64,000 nt of DNA from positions 62,001-126,000 of the forward strand of contig JAMXBD010000014.1 of the NCBI GenBank assembly GCA_024138025.1, given 5' to 3'. The translations under genes and the position numbers were made by a program. Position 1 is the first letter of the stretch, and each line of letters opens with the position of its first letter. Shown here in pieces: positions 46,220-57,262 of the stretch. The notes below the pieces were generated by a model, which saw only the letters and a program-made list of their open reading frames with translations, had not been told where the DNA came from and ran no database searches. The stretch comes from Combretum micranthum. Lineage: Eukaryota; Streptophyta; Magnoliopsida; Myrtales; Combretaceae.

Positions 46220-47440
46220 ATTGGCATACTTTTATTTTATGAGAAAAAATCATCTTTCCTAACAATATATATATATATATACACATATATATGTTAATTA
46301 AGAGGGAGCAAGTATATGATCATACTCTCTCTCCATTCACAATCTCCCCTCCCCCACCACCAAAAAAAAAAAAAAAAAAACCTAATGTAAGAGAGTGGCC
46401 GCATTGCCAGTGGCTGCCTTCATTTCAAAAAATTTTTTTTTTTATCATTATCATAAATCAACATATCCATCATTACTGATATATTAATATTTGTAAATCT
46501 AGTACTTTTGATTGTATATTTGTTGTCTTTTTCTATCCCTTCCACCATCATTAATCAGTAACATCACGATTCCAACACTATAAGTCTACTTTTTAACAAA
46601 TTTTGTTAGATTGAAGATTGTAATGATTGACTAATATTAATTAGTAATTTTTAAATTAGTGATTTTTTTTTTTTTTACTTTTGTTGTTTTTCTTTTTCTT
46701 TTGTTTGTCTCCTATGTGAAATTTGTCTTACTTGCCAATAAGGTGAGTTTTGCTCTTGGAGAATCTGTATCCCTGTGAAGGACTTTTTGACACTTGAAGA
46801 AATATGTTTGATTACTCAGATGGGTTCTCAAACCTCCAACTCTTTGTTAGTCAATTTTACTGTATTGATTGATATGATTGATGTAATTCTCCTTTATTGA
46901 ATGAAATTCATCTATTTTATCCACAAAAAAATTACAAGATGGATAGATATGTGGCCTTACTTGCATTCTACCTTATAGCTATTGTTTACTAAATTAGAAT
47001 CAAAACCTATTTTGTAGTACCTTTAATCACGATGGCAATTATATCTTAAAAATTGTAAATTTTTCTTTTATTCTTGTAAATTTAAATTCTACACGTTTTG
47101 GATACTCTTAAAGTGAGAAAGTATAACTAGAACACAATAAGAAATAAATAGGCAATATGATATATATAGAAGTTTACAATTGTTGGATATCATAGCATCA
47201 TAATGCAAAAAAAATCTAAGTACATGTAGTTGTGTGTGTGTGTGTATAACAAAACTAACTCTTCTAGGAAATGAAAGTATAATCCTAAGGCACATGAATA
47301 GCTCCAAAATGTGAACACTCGCCATCGGATGAATAGGCTTTGAATGGTTTCTAATCTTACAAGTTTTGGCTCTTTCCTTCTTTTTTTTTTTTTAATTTCA
47401 ATAAAATACTTGGTGAAAAAAAATGTAGCTTTTATTTATT
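46220..47440. other. gene-free stretch
   Basis: No gene. Contains AT and A runs (46268-46281, 46358-46380), a poly-T near 46665 and a (GT)n run near 47235. The stretch 46730-46920 is more balanced but has no convincing ORF. Confidence 0.45.
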
Positions 47441-48175
47441 GGCAAAATTACAAATACCCTCCCTCAATTTTTATCTAAATGTTGATATACAACATAAACT
47501 TTTAAATATTTCCAAAAATTCTCCTTGACTTTTAATAAATTGATAGTAGAGAGGATATATAATCATTAACGGATAAATCATACTAAAAGGTATTAGCATT
47601 TGGGTGTAAATTCATTTAAGGTATCAACATTTCAAGTGGTTAAAAAGAGGTATCAATGTTTCGCAAAGTGAATCAAATGTGGTGTCAACGTTTTGCAAAG
47701 TTCATTTAAGGTATTAATGTTTTGATCAATTTTCAATTAAGTTTCTAAAACTTTCATTAATAGTTAATTATTTATATCTTATTTGACTCACTTTACAAAA
47801 TGTTGATAGCTTTTTTTTCATCACTTAAAACGTCAATACCTTAAATGAAGTTATCTCCAAATGTTGATTCCTCTTTTGAAGCACATGAAATGTTAATACC
47901 TTAAACGAACTTACCTTCAAACGTTGAGATATTTCGATGTAATTTATCCAATCATTAAGTTCAATAATAATATATTAAGATCAAAGTTTAGAGGATGTTT
48001 AAATACACTTTGATAAGTTTAAAATGCCTAACGTACCAAGGTTAAAATTTGGGAAGATCATTGAGTTTTTTTCCAATCTATCATAGTCAATAAGGGTTAA
48101 TCATGATATTTAAAAGTTTAGGGCTTGTTTCAATACCTAGTTCAAATTTAAGGAGTGGTGTTATTTGCATTTGTC
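47441..48175. mobile_element. outer foldback element, interrupted by MITE D
   Basis: Left GGCAAAATTACAAATACCCT...AACTTTTAAATATT; right, on the minus strand, GACAAATGCAAATAACACCA...AACTTTTAAATATC. The two halves (47441-47569 and 47959-48175) are separated by MITE D with its target duplication, so the outer element is older. Confidence 0.55.
47570..47949. mobile_element. MITE D with perfect 9-bp TSD (Mutator-type)
   Basis: Left CGGATAAATCATACTAAAAG; right, on the minus strand, GGATAAATTACATCGAAATA. Flanked by identical AATCATTAA at 47561-47569 and 47950-47958. A 9-bp duplication is the hallmark of Mutator-like elements. The arms consist of tandem ~25-bp units of the form AAGGTATCAAnnTTT. A relative sits at 48504-48675. 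Confidence 0.85.
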
Positions 48176-48179
48176 TTTT

Positions 48180-49080
48180 TGTCATACCCTAGAGGGTACT
48201 TTATACATGACAGCCTATTGTACACAATATATAAACCTAGGATCAATAGTCTTGTCAACTAAAGATTTCCTATACAATGTATAGGACATACATATGATCT
48301 AAGGATGCCATTGAATTTAGCAGTTGCATATATGGTAACAGAATAATGGAAATTTTAAAAACAAAGAATACATAAATAATTAGGGGTTTGTGTAGGCCCT
48401 ACAAAAATATATGGTGCCAATAGATAAGAAATCTAAGCTCTCTAATCACATATGATATTAGGTTTCTCCAAAAGGAAGAACATAGAGACTCTCAAAAGAA
48501 AATGGTAAATTACACCAGAATCCCAATGTTTCGAGTGAGTAAAAAGAGGTCATAATGTTTTGGAGGTAAATTCATTTAAGGTCTTAAACTTTGGGACCTC
48601 TTTTTAATCACTTGAAACATTGAGACTTTAAATGAACTTACCTGCAAATGTTGATACTTTCTGATGTTATTCACCATAAAAAAAAAAAAAAAGCAGCTAT
48701 CATGTACATCTCCCACATCCTTGAAATCCCATGAGCTAACTTATGGTATGTCTTGTCCTAATTGCATAGACAAGTGTCCCTATGCAAAAAAAGAACTACG
48801 AGGATATAAGCTACAATTTACTTAGTGAGATATATCTATAATTTACACATTTTAACCAAATGACAGGCAACTTTATTATTAATTACCAACATGCAATTGC
48901 AATCAATGATATAAGCAAATACGCACAATCATCTAGAAACTATACATAGTATGAGTTTACATCCTTTGAGATTAAGGTTAAGACTTCAATTCCAGAGATA
49001 TAACAATCTCATTTGCATGTCAACTCTAAAAACCATTCATCTCAAGTTTTAATACTATTCTTTTTTTGGGAAAAATTTTT
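48180..49080 (-). repeat. gypsy LTR relic, relative of 26521
   Basis: Starts TGTCATACCCTAGAGGGTAC, against TGTCACGTCCTGAGGGGTAC at 26521. Further shared segments: CCTAGGAnnnAnnACT, TATAAGCTACAA, TTAGTGAGATAT and AATACGCACAATCATCTAGA (against TTACGCAAATATATATAGTT). It is interrupted by a MITE at 48504-48675. Confidence 0.5.
48504..48675. mobile_element. MITE D relative (172 bp)
   Basis: GGTAAATTACACCAG at the left pairs with CTGATGTTATTCACC at the right. The interior has AAAAAGAGGTCATAATGTTT and its inverse around AAACTTTGGGACCTCTTTTT. Target duplication not clear because the right flank is poly-A. Confidence 0.7.
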
Positions 49081-50524
49081 TATTTGAGCACTCAAACATA
49101 ACATTAGTACATATAGAATATATTCCCAAGGTATTGTTATACCTGATAAGTGTTAAAAGATCCTTATTATTCACATCGTTTTGGTATTATATTATATAGA
49201 TGTTAAGTGAATTATTTAAAAAAAAAAAAGGTATTTATTTGGTTGAAATGTCAATTTTAGGAATAAAGGGAGATTTTGTGTATTATGAAGATTTTTGGAT
49301 GAGTTAAAGACGATTTTGATGAAGAATTTGGAAAAGTAAAGATTTACAACATATATAACCATTTCTGCATAAGTTGTGCAAAACACTTATGCAGAGTATT
49401 AAAAACATCTAACAAGCAATTTCAAAGTACACAAGAAGGTTGCACAAGCTATGTAGAATACCTACGTAGAAGTTGAGAGGAGATTAGAAGCAAATTATAT
49501 TGTATACAACTAGTGTGCACAGGTTATGCTTGGGGGTTGTGTAGCTTTACAATTCGCAATTTTTACTAGTTTTCATCCTACACAAGCTTTGAACACGACC
49601 GTGTGGGATGCTTGTGCAGAAACAATTTTATTTTTCCCTATAAATAGCATCCACTACTCATCTTTAAACATACACGTCTTTATTCTTAGAAACCTTAGAG
49701 AGAAAAATAAGTGCTTTCAAGTGGAAAAACGTCAGAGATTATTGAAGATCACAAGACTTCATCTTTAATGCTTGTAATTATGACTCTTTACTATTTTTCC
49801 TTATTCTACCATGGTAATCATCTTCATATGAAAAAATAGATCATTATACTCTAGGTCTTGATATACCCTAGGTCTTGAGAAACTCTTACCCTAATGTAGA
49901 GATTGAATACTTTTGTTAATGGAAGTTTATGTCTTTTGAATCCATTCATGTGTTTATACTTGTTTCTTAATTTAATATGTGCGCAATATTAGATCATTGT
50001 ATGATTATTGTTGATTTAATCGACGAATTGATTGATGAGATAGATCTAGCATGAAAAGAGAAATTTGAATGTGCTTCTAAATATAGATTGCATGAATTTT
50101 CTGCATAAAAATTGAATCCTTCCAGGGAATCATGAATTTTAATGCAATCCTATATGCATCTAATGATGCAAGAAATTTTCATTAGACATATACGGTAAGA
50201 TTTCAATTATCTTGAAAGAGCGATTGATGAATTAAGGGATTCTTGTAGTTCAAGAACTTAACATTCCATTAATAAATTCCATCTAATGCGTCAATTTCTT
50301 TATTTTAGAGTTAATTAGTTATGTAAATATTAATTATTCTTATTATCATTCGAATTAGACCAGTTGGATAGTAGATTTAGGGTGAATACTAATAATTATA
50401 AGTCTTGGTAGAACAACCCCTGTGCTAATATGTGTTGTAATTGATAGGTACACTTCCCTATGATTAATCGTAGATATTACATAGGGTTAAAATTTAATTT
50501 GATTGATTGTGATTAACAAACCAC
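49081..50524 (+). repeat. LTR and leader-like region, + strand
   Basis: TATAAATAG at 49639-49647 is followed by a leader-like GCATCCACTACTCATC...AACCTTAGAGAGAAAAATAA. Downstream the AT-rich leader reaches AACAACCCCTGTGCTAATAT, then AGGTACACTT, reminiscent of gypsy 5' untranslated regions. An 80-codon open stretch (49526-49768) crosses the TATA box and is not a gene. No ends are defined. Confidence 0.35.
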
Positions 50525-51130
50525 TTCCTATCAATATGCCTAAACAGTGACATGCTAGTAATGCTCCATATGTAGCATCACATTTCCTATTATAATGTAG
50601 GTTCCTAGATGATAGAGCAGGGCTTATGGTATACAATCTTGATCACATCCACATTTGCTGTATTATAATGTTGACGGCCTTCAAACATGTGACTCCATGT
50701 AATGCATGATTGGTTTATTATATTTAGAGCCAGGCAAGTTTAATGTTCATTTTAGGTGAGTAAGCAATAATAGACAATAGCAATTTTAGTTCAATATGAC
50801 ACTACTTATTCAAGCAATTGTGTTTCATTAATTTAGGGTATTTTCCATAGACAACAAGCAAAAGGAAAGCACAAGCAATTTCCTCGAACCCTAAGCATTT
50901 ATCAGCCTAACAATAACTATTTTATAAGTACAAAACAAATGCAAAAATTAAAGGAAATACTCACTCAATCATGTCGATCACAAGTTATACTAGTCCTAAA
51001 AATTCTCAAAATCCGACTTTAATCCAATTGAATACAAGAATAGTATTTATAATAAATAAGGGACTAAGTTATACAAAACGCTAGTCAATTCCTACTCTAA
51101 AATCGCTATAAGTCTTAGTTTAGTAAGTTT
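50525..51130 (-). repeat. LTR-like relic, minus strand
   Basis: A minus-strand TATTATAAATACTATTC near 51035-51050 is followed leftward by leader-like sequence, and 50880-51000 recalls the other LTRs here (CACAAGCAATTTCCTCGAAC). Low confidence. Confidence 0.3.
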
Positions 51131-53389
51131 TCATATTCTTGCAATATCTTTTTATTTTAAGTTTGTTTTTTGCAATCTTATAATCGTTGTCAACGGATTT
51201 TGGATGTGCTTTCATGTGGTGATATTATGTTTAACATTTGAAGCTTCTGGAGTAGTAAAATGCTCCTAGGTCATATTTGTCCAAGATTTGTAGAAGGTTC
51301 TTGCATGTTTCTCTTACTTATTCACTCTAAGTACTTAATAAGACTGTTACTATATGTTTCTCAGCCAAGTTGGTAGGATTTTTGGCTTAAATAACTATGA
51401 TTTAAACAAAAAAAAAATCTTAATTACCAATGTCATTTACATGAAGTATTCTTTGTGGATTCCAAAAAGGCTCTAAGGATACTTTTTGTGGGACAATGCT
51501 ACTTTTGTCAAGATTATCAATAACCCAACCACTTCATAAGCTAATATTGGACATTTGAATCTAATCCCATTGTCCACAGTTTTTTACCCTAGCATGGGAT
51601 TATACTAAGCTTTGCTTTTGGTTATATTGTTTCATAAAATCACAAGAAGGATACTCCTAATAGGATTTTGATGATACTTAGCATTTGTAAAACAAATTTG
51701 TCTAGTTGTTTTTCTTTCTCTATGGTTCAACATTCTGAGGAAAGGGACAAAAATGGTTTTTTTTTCTCACTTTTACTAACAAGAGTCCTCTTTACCATAC
51801 TAGTATTGGAATTAAGGATGTGTATGTTTTTATCATTCTTAAATCCTTGAAATACTTTTAGAGAATCAAACACGTGCCATCTACATAATAATGAGAGTAT
51901 TTATTCAAAGTTTTCACAATGAAAAGAAGATTATATATAAGGATTCTCCAAGTATATGTATAAGGGGTTTAGTTATAGAGGATATACTATAACTTTTGGA
52001 CATATAAGGATAAAAAGATCAAAATGAAAAGAAGGTTAGATTAGACAAAAGAGACATAATGTTAAGATGATAGGGCTCTTTGGGAAGGATGGAGTGGCGG
52101 AATTGCTTGGCTTACTTGTTCCTTTTTGCATGAAAGAGAGGATGGGAAGAGGAGAGAATATGTTGTTGTTTTCACAAAAAAATTGAGACAGTTAGAGAGA
52201 GAATTAGTGTGGGGATAAGGAAAGGGGAGTGATCGATTGAGAAAAGGAAAATAAGGAAATTTTGCTTCTTTAATTCTTTAGAATGTAGCACATAAGTTAC
52301 TCTTAGTTCTATTGTCCAAGGAGGTATTGCCTAAGTTGTACTTGTTTTTCCAAATTTGCTCATCTTGTGTGAGGGGTTGTAGGAAAGAGGCATGACTGGT
52401 GTCCTATTGGGGGCTACAAGGAGTTGTTTTGATTTTTCTTGATGTTGAAATGTGTGCGATACAATAGCTAAATTAGGGTACCAATCATGATTTGATAAAT
52501 TTAGTTGAATTAGAACTTGATACTTAGGAAGCTCACTAGGCACTTTAGTCCTTTAGGTTATTGTAACGTTTGTCTATAACTTATTTGTATGATATAAGCT
52601 TAGCTTATGTAGACTTTGTAATAATACATTTATGTATATATGAGTTTGTTTATATAGTCCTTGCAATTTTCAATTATCTTAACACAATTCCTTATCTTCA
52701 TATTACAAGTAAAATCGTATTATTATTTGTTTGAATTTCTATCCACAAAGGCTTTTGGTTATTAAATATACGCCATCTTTATTGATTTTACATAGGCTTG
52801 AACATTATTGGGGTTATGGAATTTGTTAAGGTTAAATTTAGAAATTTGAGCTCTCAAATAATTGTCTTAACGTTCCATAAGTGGCTGTAGGGTTACTAAG
52901 AATTATCCGCAAAATTTAAGTTTTATCGACTAGGGTTTCAAGAACATCTCTTAGTCGTATTCTTACCCATACTTTGAAATATCTTAAAATTTTTTTGAGG
53001 TTTGCAGCATTTCCCTTATTGGTTTTCAATTTTTAAAGATTATTAAATAATTTATGTAGTGGTAGATATACGGTATCTTAAAACTTGTATTTTCATACCT
53101 TAGACTATGAAATCTAGAGTAAGTGTTAGCTCATGAAGGGAATTGAATACCCTCAGCAACAAGACAGAACTATCCATTCAATAAAACGTAATGTTGAAGT
53201 AGTATTCAAATGACTACTACCAATAAAATATATGTAGTCTTTGTATAGATTCTGGGTACGAAATCTTAATGGAGCAATTAGAAGGGTGCAAAAGAAAAAT
53301 TTACAAAAGGTTAAAGGATTCAATAAGAATCACTTAACAAGTTAAATAAAAGATAATCTTAAATATTGAAGTTGCGTTTTTCATAATTA
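51131..53389. other. gene-free stretch
   Basis: No gene recognised on either strand. Composition is moderate at 52000-52560. Open stretches at 51668-51850 and 52331-52543 have no motif. Exons of a spliced gene cannot be excluded. Confidence 0.35.
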
Positions 53390-53800
53390 TTATATGCTGC
53401 TAGGGACTGCTACAACCCACTCTGGCTCCACTAATAAGTCCAAACTAACAGTGGTTGCAAGTCCAATCTTATTTGACCCGATGTTGGGGTACCGTGTTCC
53501 AAAAAAGTAGGATTTCAAAATCCAAAATTCAAATGCTCCACTTACCTCCACTTTAATATCTTCCATGAACATTTTTCTCGGAAAATGGCAACACACATCT
53601 TGAAAATTATTTTAAATTTTAATGGAAACGCTAGACCAATATATAGTGAGTTTGTCATACAACTGATTAATCACTTCTAATTTTAAAAATAATTTTAAAT
53701 TTTATATGTGTTTGGTCATATGTAAACTTACATAAAACTTAAAAGTACAAACAAGTTCAACAGCTGGTAGAAGTTCCTGTTGGGATCAAAATTTTCGGAA
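53390..53800 (+). repeat. segmental duplicate, copy 2
   Basis: Homologous to 45060-45340: GGGACTGCT, GGCTCCAC, AAGTCCAAACTAACAGTGGT, TATTTGACCCGATG, then GGTAGAAGTTCCTGTTGGGA. Confidence 0.55.
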
Positions 53801-53958
53801 TATACTTCTAATTTATTTAAAGAACACACAAGCAACATGTGACATGTTCATTCATGCAACTTAATACGTGAATAAGAGAATATTGCATATATATCGTATT
53901 TAAAAAAAAAAATCACACAAGACAGTTATGGAAAAAAAATTATAGGAATAGTAATGTT

Positions 53959-54180
53959 GCATCGCACTTTAGAAGTGCGATACAATTTTTTTTTAAATTA
54001 CAAATACATGCATAATTATACATGTATCGCCTATTGAAGGTATGATATATCCTTAAATTCGTATCGCACACCTAATATTCGATACATTAATTTTTAAAAG
54101 TTTTTGCACCATCATTGTATCTCCTTCTAAAATATGATACATGTATAAAACTTTATATCTCATCTCCATCATACGATATA
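53959..54180. repeat. five-hairpin module, copy 2
   Basis: Five inverted repeats at 53959-53983, 54023-54049, 54061-54085, 54116-54142 and 54155-54180 follow the form (T)ATCGCAC-(6-7 nt)-AGTGCGATA with decay. They match copy 1 (24748-24954) unit by unit in order and spacing. Confidence 0.6.
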
Positions 54181-54984
54181 ATGATGCTATTTTGATAAAT
54201 TTTTTATATAATTTATATTTATATAATTTTTTTTATAAAAATGATGGACATGTGTGACACCATGTGAATCATATAAATTTATCTTATCTCAGTAATAAAT
54301 CGCTTGTATCTATGGACATAAATCATTGAAGATAATAGTTGAGGACATCCCATATTGTAAAGGTACAAACACAATGGGTTTAACTGATTTAAGAATATAT
54401 ATCTTAAAAGAAAGCTTACTATGTTTTATCATGATGCTCCATACTTATATATGTAGCTTTACTCTTAATAGTATATATTTGTTATTAGCAGAAAATGCAC
54501 TCATAATACGTTCTCATATAATTTAAAACTTAATTGATTAATTACTGATTTAACTAAATAAAAATTAAAAAATGTATATTTATATTTTGTCTTTCTTTGA
54601 AAACCATCACTGGAAACGTATTGATACGTACCATTTGGAAATCTGGGACGAGGAAAAGAAAAAGAATCGACGCAACGGGGGTGGTGACATAAAAACGGTT
54701 AAAAGAAAAAAAAATACATATATTTTATAAAATATTAAGAAAATGCAAGTGGATCGAAAATAATCATAAAGTGAACCTGTTTTTTTAAAACACAAATTTA
54801 TTAAAATCGTCTTGAAGTTATCTTGATCCTGTGAAAAGACAATTTAACATATTGCATGAAAGCTGAGAATTTATAATTCAAAGTCGACTTTTAAAAAACG
54901 AGTTTTAACATACGTGAGATTATTTTTTTATTTAGTGATATTTTTATAATTTTAAATTAAAATAGTTTTTTAGATAAATTCAAA
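54181..54984. other. gene-free spacer
   Basis: AT-rich; no gene. 54600-54710 is more balanced but holds no motif. Confidence 0.4.
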
Positions 54985-55305
54985 TTTAGTATCTTTACTT
55001 TGCAAAAAATATTCAATTTGATCCCTAGATTTTAAAGTAATCAATTTAATACCTAATAAAACTTTTATATTTAATTTTTTTACATTTTTAGCACCGTTTG
55101 CTTTATTTACTAATGTAGAATAGTTTGCATATATAATTAAATTTTTATTACTTCTTTTAACACCATTTAATACTAAATAGATCGCTCGTTACATGTTAGA
55201 AAATATAGCAAAAAATACTAGTAAAATAGTAAAAATAGTTATAAAAAATTTATTTAGATATCAAATTAACTTTTTAAAATTTAAGTATCAACTTAAATTT
55301 TTTTT
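54985..55305. mobile_element. AT-rich foldback element
   Basis: The left arm (AATCAATTTAATACCTAATAAAAC-type sequence) and the right arm (TATTTAGATATCAAATTAAC) are in opposite orientation around a central part at 55080-55190. Style recalls family A, but arms are more diverged. It lies ~430 bases upstream of the NIMIN start. Confidence 0.45.
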
Positions 55306-55474
55306 TCCAAATTTTAGATTTTTCAAGATTTTCTTTTTCTTTATTCCTAATGCAAAATACCGCGTTATACTTTGAGACAAATTATGTATTAATATTGATA
55401 TTGACTTAAACTTCTCTGGTCCACGTTTTTTATATAGAAAAAAGGAAGCTCGCCCCTACCGAATACCGCTGCAA

Positions 55475-55523
55475 TGACGCCGAGACCATGATATCAGCAT
55501 ATCAGCGTGACCATTTTAATGAC
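55475..55523 (+). promoter_or_regulatory. cluster of TGAC cores upstream of the NIMIN gene
   Basis: TGACG at 55475-55479, TGACC at 55508-55512 and TGACA at 55520-55524 lie within 50 bases, about 60-110 bases above the TATA box. TGACG is the core bound by TGA-type bZIP factors and TGAC the WRKY core. Salicylate-responsive promoters of this family often carry such sites. Occurrence is read directly; function is inference. Confidence 0.4.
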
Positions 55524-55580
55524 AACTAGAAGTTCCACGCTAAACAGTTCCACCGTACCTCGTTGGAATCAACAACCTCT

Positions 55581-55590
55581 TTTATAAAAG
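55581..55590 (+). promoter_or_regulatory. TATA box of the NIMIN gene
   Basis: TTTATAAAAG in a CCTCT/TCTCCC context, 144 bases before the ATG. Transcription would start around 55612-55622. An ATG followed at once by TAA (55602-55607) lies just before this point. Confidence 0.65.
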
Positions 55591-55733
55591 TCTCCCAAAC
55601 CATGTAACTTTGTTCTACAATTTCCTTGTCATTACTTCCTTGCATCTTACTCCCATAAATCGTATTATTGCTTTTTCCTCCTCTTCCTCCTTCTGTTTCC
55701 GCAATATTTTAATTAAAAATATATACAGCTATC

Positions 55734-56186
55734 ATGGAATTTCCAAATGGGAAATTAAAGTACGAGGATGATGATGAGGAGAAGAAAATGGAGGACGATG
55801 AAGAGAAAATGGAGCAGTTCTATGCCATTGTCAGGAGGTATGTTGAAGCAAGGAATAGAAGAAGAAAAGAATTGGAGGAAGACGAAAACCTAAGAAGAGG
55901 ACAGAAGAGAGAGAGGGAATCAAAATCAATGGAAGGTCATACTTTGGAGAATAATAGTAATAATACTCATAATAGCCAGAGTTTCCAAAATATTAATAAT
56001 AATAATAATAAAAAAGCAACAAGCTGGGTTCCAAAATTTGAGTGGGAAGATTTCAGCACTGAATTTGAGTTCAAAACACCATCTTCTTCTACTTCTTCTT
56101 CATTATGCTGCAGCGGGGAGAAAAGGAAACGGAAGGAAATGGAGAAAGAAGCCGATGGGAAGTTAGAACTCAAACTCACCCTTTAA
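55734..56186 (+). CDS. NIMIN-type NPR1-interacting protein
   Basis: The ORF is 150 codons, single exon, with ATG in a CTATCATGGAA context and TAA at 56184-56186. Residues 11-24 are strongly acidic. Residues 24-44 (EKMEQFYAIVRR, then YVEARNRRR) match the amphipathic, basic-ended NPR1-contact helix of NIMIN proteins; the DxFFK-type position reads EQFYA. Residues 98-108 are WVPKFEWEDFS, containing the EDF motif, with FEF following. A Lys/Arg cluster near 129-134 (EKRKRK) may be a nuclear signal. The C-terminus LELKLTL is an LxLxL EAR-type repressor motif. An Asn-rich, low-complexity linker spans 73-93. Length is close to Arabidopsis NIMIN-1 (about 140 residues). Known family role: nuclear proteins that bind NPR1, the salicylic-acid co-activator, and dampen PR-gene induction. 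Which paralog (1, 2 or 3) is not resolvable here, so no symbol is given. This is the only intact gene in the window. Confidence 0.88.
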   Translation: MEFPNGKLKYEDDDEEKKMEDDEEKMEQFYAIVRRYVEARNRRRKELEEDENLRRGQKRERESKSMEGHTLENNSNNTHNSQSFQNINNNNNKKATSWVPKFEWEDFSTEFEFKTPSSSTSSSLCCSGEKRKRKEMEKEADGKLELKLTL

Positions 56187-57077
56187 TTTGTATTACGGTA
56201 CAGGCTAATTTCCTAGTTTCTGGTAGTGTTTTCCTTTTTTTTTTTTAATGTTTAACCGTCTGTATTATTAATTAAGGTATTACAATATTAGAGTTTAAAT
56301 CATCCAGCACAATGGATATCTTCTTATTATAAATTTTCTAAGCTATGGTTCTGCTGTCTTAATTAAGAGGACAGGTAGTTTCTATTAATGTTTCTTTTTT
56401 TTTTCCATTTTTTTTCTGGGTTTTTTTTTTTAATCTCATTTCCTTGGTGCATTTAAGTTCTAACTGCCAGAAATGTAGTTATAAAATAGTCATATATGCC
56501 GTGTGAATTTATCCGTAGATCTATGTAAAAATTTATACCTTCTCTCTCTATGTAATGATAAATTGATATTAAATGTTTCTAAAGAAGGGACATGTGATGA
56601 ATCGTGAATGCTTCATTAATCTATCAATTAACGTGGCAGATGCTGATGAAGGTTTAAGGAAAAATTACAACAAAAAAAAAAAAAAAAAACTGCTGGCTGA
56701 TAATAAAAAATAACCCAGAAACTTTGCGAGTTCAGGTCGTATAAAATATAGATTTTCAAAAGATGAGTTGATTTCAGTAACCACATGCATCTATTTTTAA
56801 AAAGAGAAGTTTAAATTATAACGAAGTTGTCTCATGAAAAAATAAGTTCAACATATATTTTTAGGATTTTATTGATGTATTGGTATTTTTATAACTTTTT
56901 ATTAAATTATTATTATATATTTTCCCTATTCTGCGGATGAGTTAGATCGAAACTTCTGTCCAGTCGTTGGAGAGTTCAAATGGTATTCTTTACTTTCTAA
57001 TTTTCCACCATAAAAGAAAATTAAATTAATGACTGCAGAAACGCGGTTTTGACAGAAGTATGCAAAAACAGCAGCGG
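56187..57077. other. 3' flank of the NIMIN gene
   Basis: AT-rich, poly-T runs near 56235, 56400 and 56422, poly-A near 56670. No canonical AATAAA close to the stop, which is common in plants. No further gene. Confidence 0.4.
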
Positions 57078-57262
57078 CTCTGTTTGTTTGATCAATTTTT
57101 GGTTATTTTTTATTATTTTTAAATAGATATTTATTAAAAAATAAATATTAATGAAAAAATAATAATTTTACTCAAAAACTGATAAAATAAAAATAATATT
57201 GATATAAACAGATATACTATAAATAAGTTATAAATATAGATCTGATACAAATATGATGCGAG
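57078..57262. repeat. single arm of the 35700 inverted-arm element
   Basis: CTGTTTGTTTGATC...AATAGATATTTATTAAAAAA...ATATAAACAGATATACTA...TAAATAAGTTATAAATATAG corresponds to the left arm at 35700-35885. No second arm is obvious. Confidence 0.45.

Noticed and set aside
55967..56179. 70-codon minus-strand open frame
   Set aside because: Antisense shadow of the NIMIN coding sequence.
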